Shown here piece after piece: positions 32,507 through 33,836 of a stretch of DNA of 33,836 nucleotides. The stretch's first letter is position 1; the number at the start of each line of letters is the position of its first letter. A program made the position numbers and the translations under genes. The stretch lies in contig NZ_MHXN01000037.1 of the NCBI RefSeq assembly GCF_001824475.1, forward strand, positions 1 to 33,836. Reading direction: 5' to 3'. The notes under the pieces are model-generated. The model worked only from the letters and a program-made list of their open reading frames with translations, had not been told where the DNA came from and ran no database searches. This DNA comes from Phenylobacterium sp. RIFCSPHIGHO2_01_FULL_69_31 (GTDB taxonomy: Bacteria; Pseudomonadota; Alphaproteobacteria; Caulobacterales; Caulobacteraceae).

Positions 32507-33754
32507 ATGCGGCGCGCGATGATGGTGCTGGTGATGGCCGCCGCGGTCGGGGCGCCCGCCGCCGCCGCATCCAAGGCCGCGAAGGATGCGAAGGTCTGGG
32601 CGGCTGCGGAGAAGGCGCGCCCGGCGCAGCTCAAGCTGCTGGAAGAGGTGGTGAACATCGACTCCGGCACCGGCGACGTCGAGGGCGGCCGCAAAGTGGC
32701 CGCCATCCTCCGGTCCCGCCTGGAAGCCCTCTGCATGACGGTCGAGGCCGTCCCGGCGGAGGCTCCCGGCCTGCCTGACAACCTGGTCGCCCGGCTGAAG
32801 GGAACCGGCAAGGGCCGCATCCTTATGATCGGCCACCTCGACACGGTCTTCGAGCCCGGGACGGCCGCCAAGCGGCCCTACACCATGACCGGCGACCGCC
32901 TCACCGGCCCCGGGGTCGGCGACGAGAAGGGCGGCGTGGTGCAGGGAATCTACGCCCTGCAGATCCTGAAGGACCTGGGGTTCAAGGACTACGCGCAGAT
33001 CACGTTCCTGATCGAAACCTCGGAGGAACGGGGCTCGCCGGGTACGCGCAAACTGATCGACCGGCTGCTGACCGCCGCGGACGTCGAGCTCAACCTGGAG
33101 CCCGGCGACCCGCCCGACACGGTCACGGTCTGGCGCAAGGGATCGAACAGCTTCTACATCGACGTAAAGGGCCGCCCGGCGCACGCCGGCATCGCGCCCC
33201 AGGACGGCCGCAACGCCGCCCTGGAGCTGATCCACCAGCTGGAGGCGATCCGCCAGTTCCCCACCAGCGGCGACGGGCTGACGGTCAACCTCACCCTGAT
33301 GAGCGCCGGCGCCCGGTACAACATCATCCCCGAGGACGCCTCGGCGGCCATCAACATCCGCGTGCGCGACAAGGCCGACGTGGAGAAGGTGGCGCACGCC
33401 CTGGAGACCCGGGCCCGCACGCCGTCGATCCCGGACACCAAGGTGACGATCCGGCGCGAGGCCTCGTTCCCGCCCCTGCCCAACAACCCCGCCACCGACG
33501 CCCTGGCCGACCGCGCGGAGGCGATCTATGCGGGGCTTGGGATGAAGCTCGGCCGCGGCGGCAACGGCGGCGCATCCGAATCGGCGCTGGCGAACGAGGC
33601 CGGCGTCCCGGCGCTGGATGGCCTGGGCCCGGTGGGCGGCAAGTTCCACTCGGAGGACGAGTACGTCGACCTGGGCAGTGTGACGCCGAGGCTCTATCTC
33701 CTGACGAAGCTGATCATGGAGCTGGGCCGCAACCCGCCGGCGCGGATCAGGTAG
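32507..33754 (+). CDS. M20-family metallopeptidase (glutamate carboxypeptidase-like)
   Basis: The 415-residue product has a signal peptide (1 to about 21, ending APAAAASKA), so it is periplasmic. It shows the M20 two-zinc site: HLDTV with His and Asp, GPGVGDEKGG with the bridging Asp, ETSEERGS with the catalytic Glu pair, and a C-terminal FHSEDEYV His. An inserted dimerisation domain lies at about 205-310 (GRPAHAGIAPQDGRNAA). It resembles carboxypeptidase G2, which removes C-terminal glutamate from folates and peptides. AGGGGGA lies 6 bases before the ATG. The frame is open upstream to 32318 but shows no homology there. It is divergent from the nuclease gene across 251 bases, in which I see no other gene. 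Confidence 0.92.
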   Translation: MRRAMMVLVMAAAVGAPAAAASKAAKDAKVWAAAEKARPAQLKLLEEVVNIDSGTGDVEGGRKVAAILRSRLEALCMTVEAVPAEAPGLPDNLVARLKGTGKGRILMIGHLDTVFEPGTAAKRPYTMTGDRLTGPGVGDEKGGVVQGIYALQILKDLGFKDYAQITFLIETSEERGSPGTRKLIDRLLTAADVELNLEPGDPPDTVTVWRKGSNSFYIDVKGRPAHAGIAPQDGRNAALELIHQLEAIRQFPTSGDGLTVNLTLMSAGARYNIIPEDASAAINIRVRDKADVEKVAHALETRARTPSIPDTKVTIRREASFPPLPNNPATDALADRAEAIYAGLGMKLGRGGNGGASESALANEAGVPALDGLGPVGGKFHSEDEYVDLGSVTPRLYLLTKLIMELGRNPPARIR

Positions 33755-33768
33755 GCGGCGCCCGGAGC

Positions 33769-33836
33769 TTCACCTCCCCCGCGAAGCGGCGGGAGGGGGA
33801 CCGCGGGCCGAGGCGGGCGAAGCCGGCCGTAGAGCG
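33769..33836 (-). repeat. Dispersed intergenic repeat, copy B
   Basis: Read on the minus strand this matches copy A at 24310-24377: CGCTCTACGGCCGGCT, CGGCCTCGGCCCG-like core, then the CCTCCC...GGGGGAGG hairpin with CCGCTTCGC. It begins about 15 bases after the M20 peptidase stop and may continue past the window edge. Confidence 0.8.

Noticed and set aside
32320..32515. Antitoxin-like stretch (LPPELAELVAQIEQTVAAL) on the minus strand upstream of the M20 gene
   Set aside because: It has no good start, runs into an Arg/Pro-rich tail, and the suggestive C-terminal residues are in a different frame. A decayed gene is possible but not supported.
28905..33649. Long plus- and minus-strand open frames opposite the nuclease and M20 genes
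   Set aside because: They are rich in Arg, Val, Asp and Gly with no recognisable motif, and mirror the codon bias of the real genes on the other strand.

Overview
The window is high-GC bacterial chromosome, about two-thirds G+C. It suggests an alphaproteobacterium of the Caulobacteraceae (Phenylobacterium or Caulobacter type). The main reason is gene order: clpP, a cicA-like HAD phosphatase, clpX, lon and an HU gene lie together as in Caulobacter crescentus, and pepA-holC diverges from lptF-lptG. I could not run a search, so the genus is an inference.

Layout. 1-459: the first five codons of a minus-strand gene leaving the window, then about 445 bases of intergenic sequence with an inverted pair of GC-rich repeats. 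460-2702 (minus): pepA, holC and an I78-type inhibitor lipoprotein. 2746-10731 (plus): an envelope-biogenesis run lptF-lptG-lptD-surA-pdxA-rsmA, most junctions overlapping by four bases. 10774-13386 (plus): an overlapping trio DUF969-DUF979-DUF2891, apparently a two-part membrane transporter plus a possible enzyme. 13388-17206 (minus): exported alpha/beta hydrolase, aldo/keto reductase and Baeyer-Villiger monooxygenase. 17302-17378: tRNA-Val(UAC) with encoded CCA. 17415-19613 (minus): a yybP-ykoY manganese riboswitch, a UPF0016/GDT1 manganese exporter and a POT peptide transporter 24 bases further on. 19701-22570 (minus): HU and lon, with terminators, an HU promoter and a heat-shock-type lon promoter. 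22886-25691 (minus): DUF1428 protein, an unrecognised 214-residue protein, a HCCA-isomerase-like protein and an atypical SDR. 25793-28777: clpX (minus), cicA plus an 84-residue partner (plus), clpP (minus). 28905-32255 (minus): a 1116-residue ExeM/NucH-type extracellular nuclease with RTX repeats. 32507-33754 (plus): an exported M20 carboxypeptidase. A dispersed repeat closes the window.

How the genes work together. LptF, LptG and LptD export and insert lipopolysaccharide, SurA chaperones outer-membrane proteins such as LptD, and PdxA and RsmA are housekeeping genes that travel with them. ClpXP, Lon, CicA and HU form a protein-quality and cell-cycle island; genes 22886-25691 sit inside it between clpX and lon. 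There is no phage, transposon, CRISPR or obvious defence system. The best leads are regulatory: the manganese riboswitch that may also cover a peptide transporter, an apparently leaderless SDR promoter with a palindrome filling its spacer, and the uncharacterised DUF969-DUF979-DUF2891 operon.
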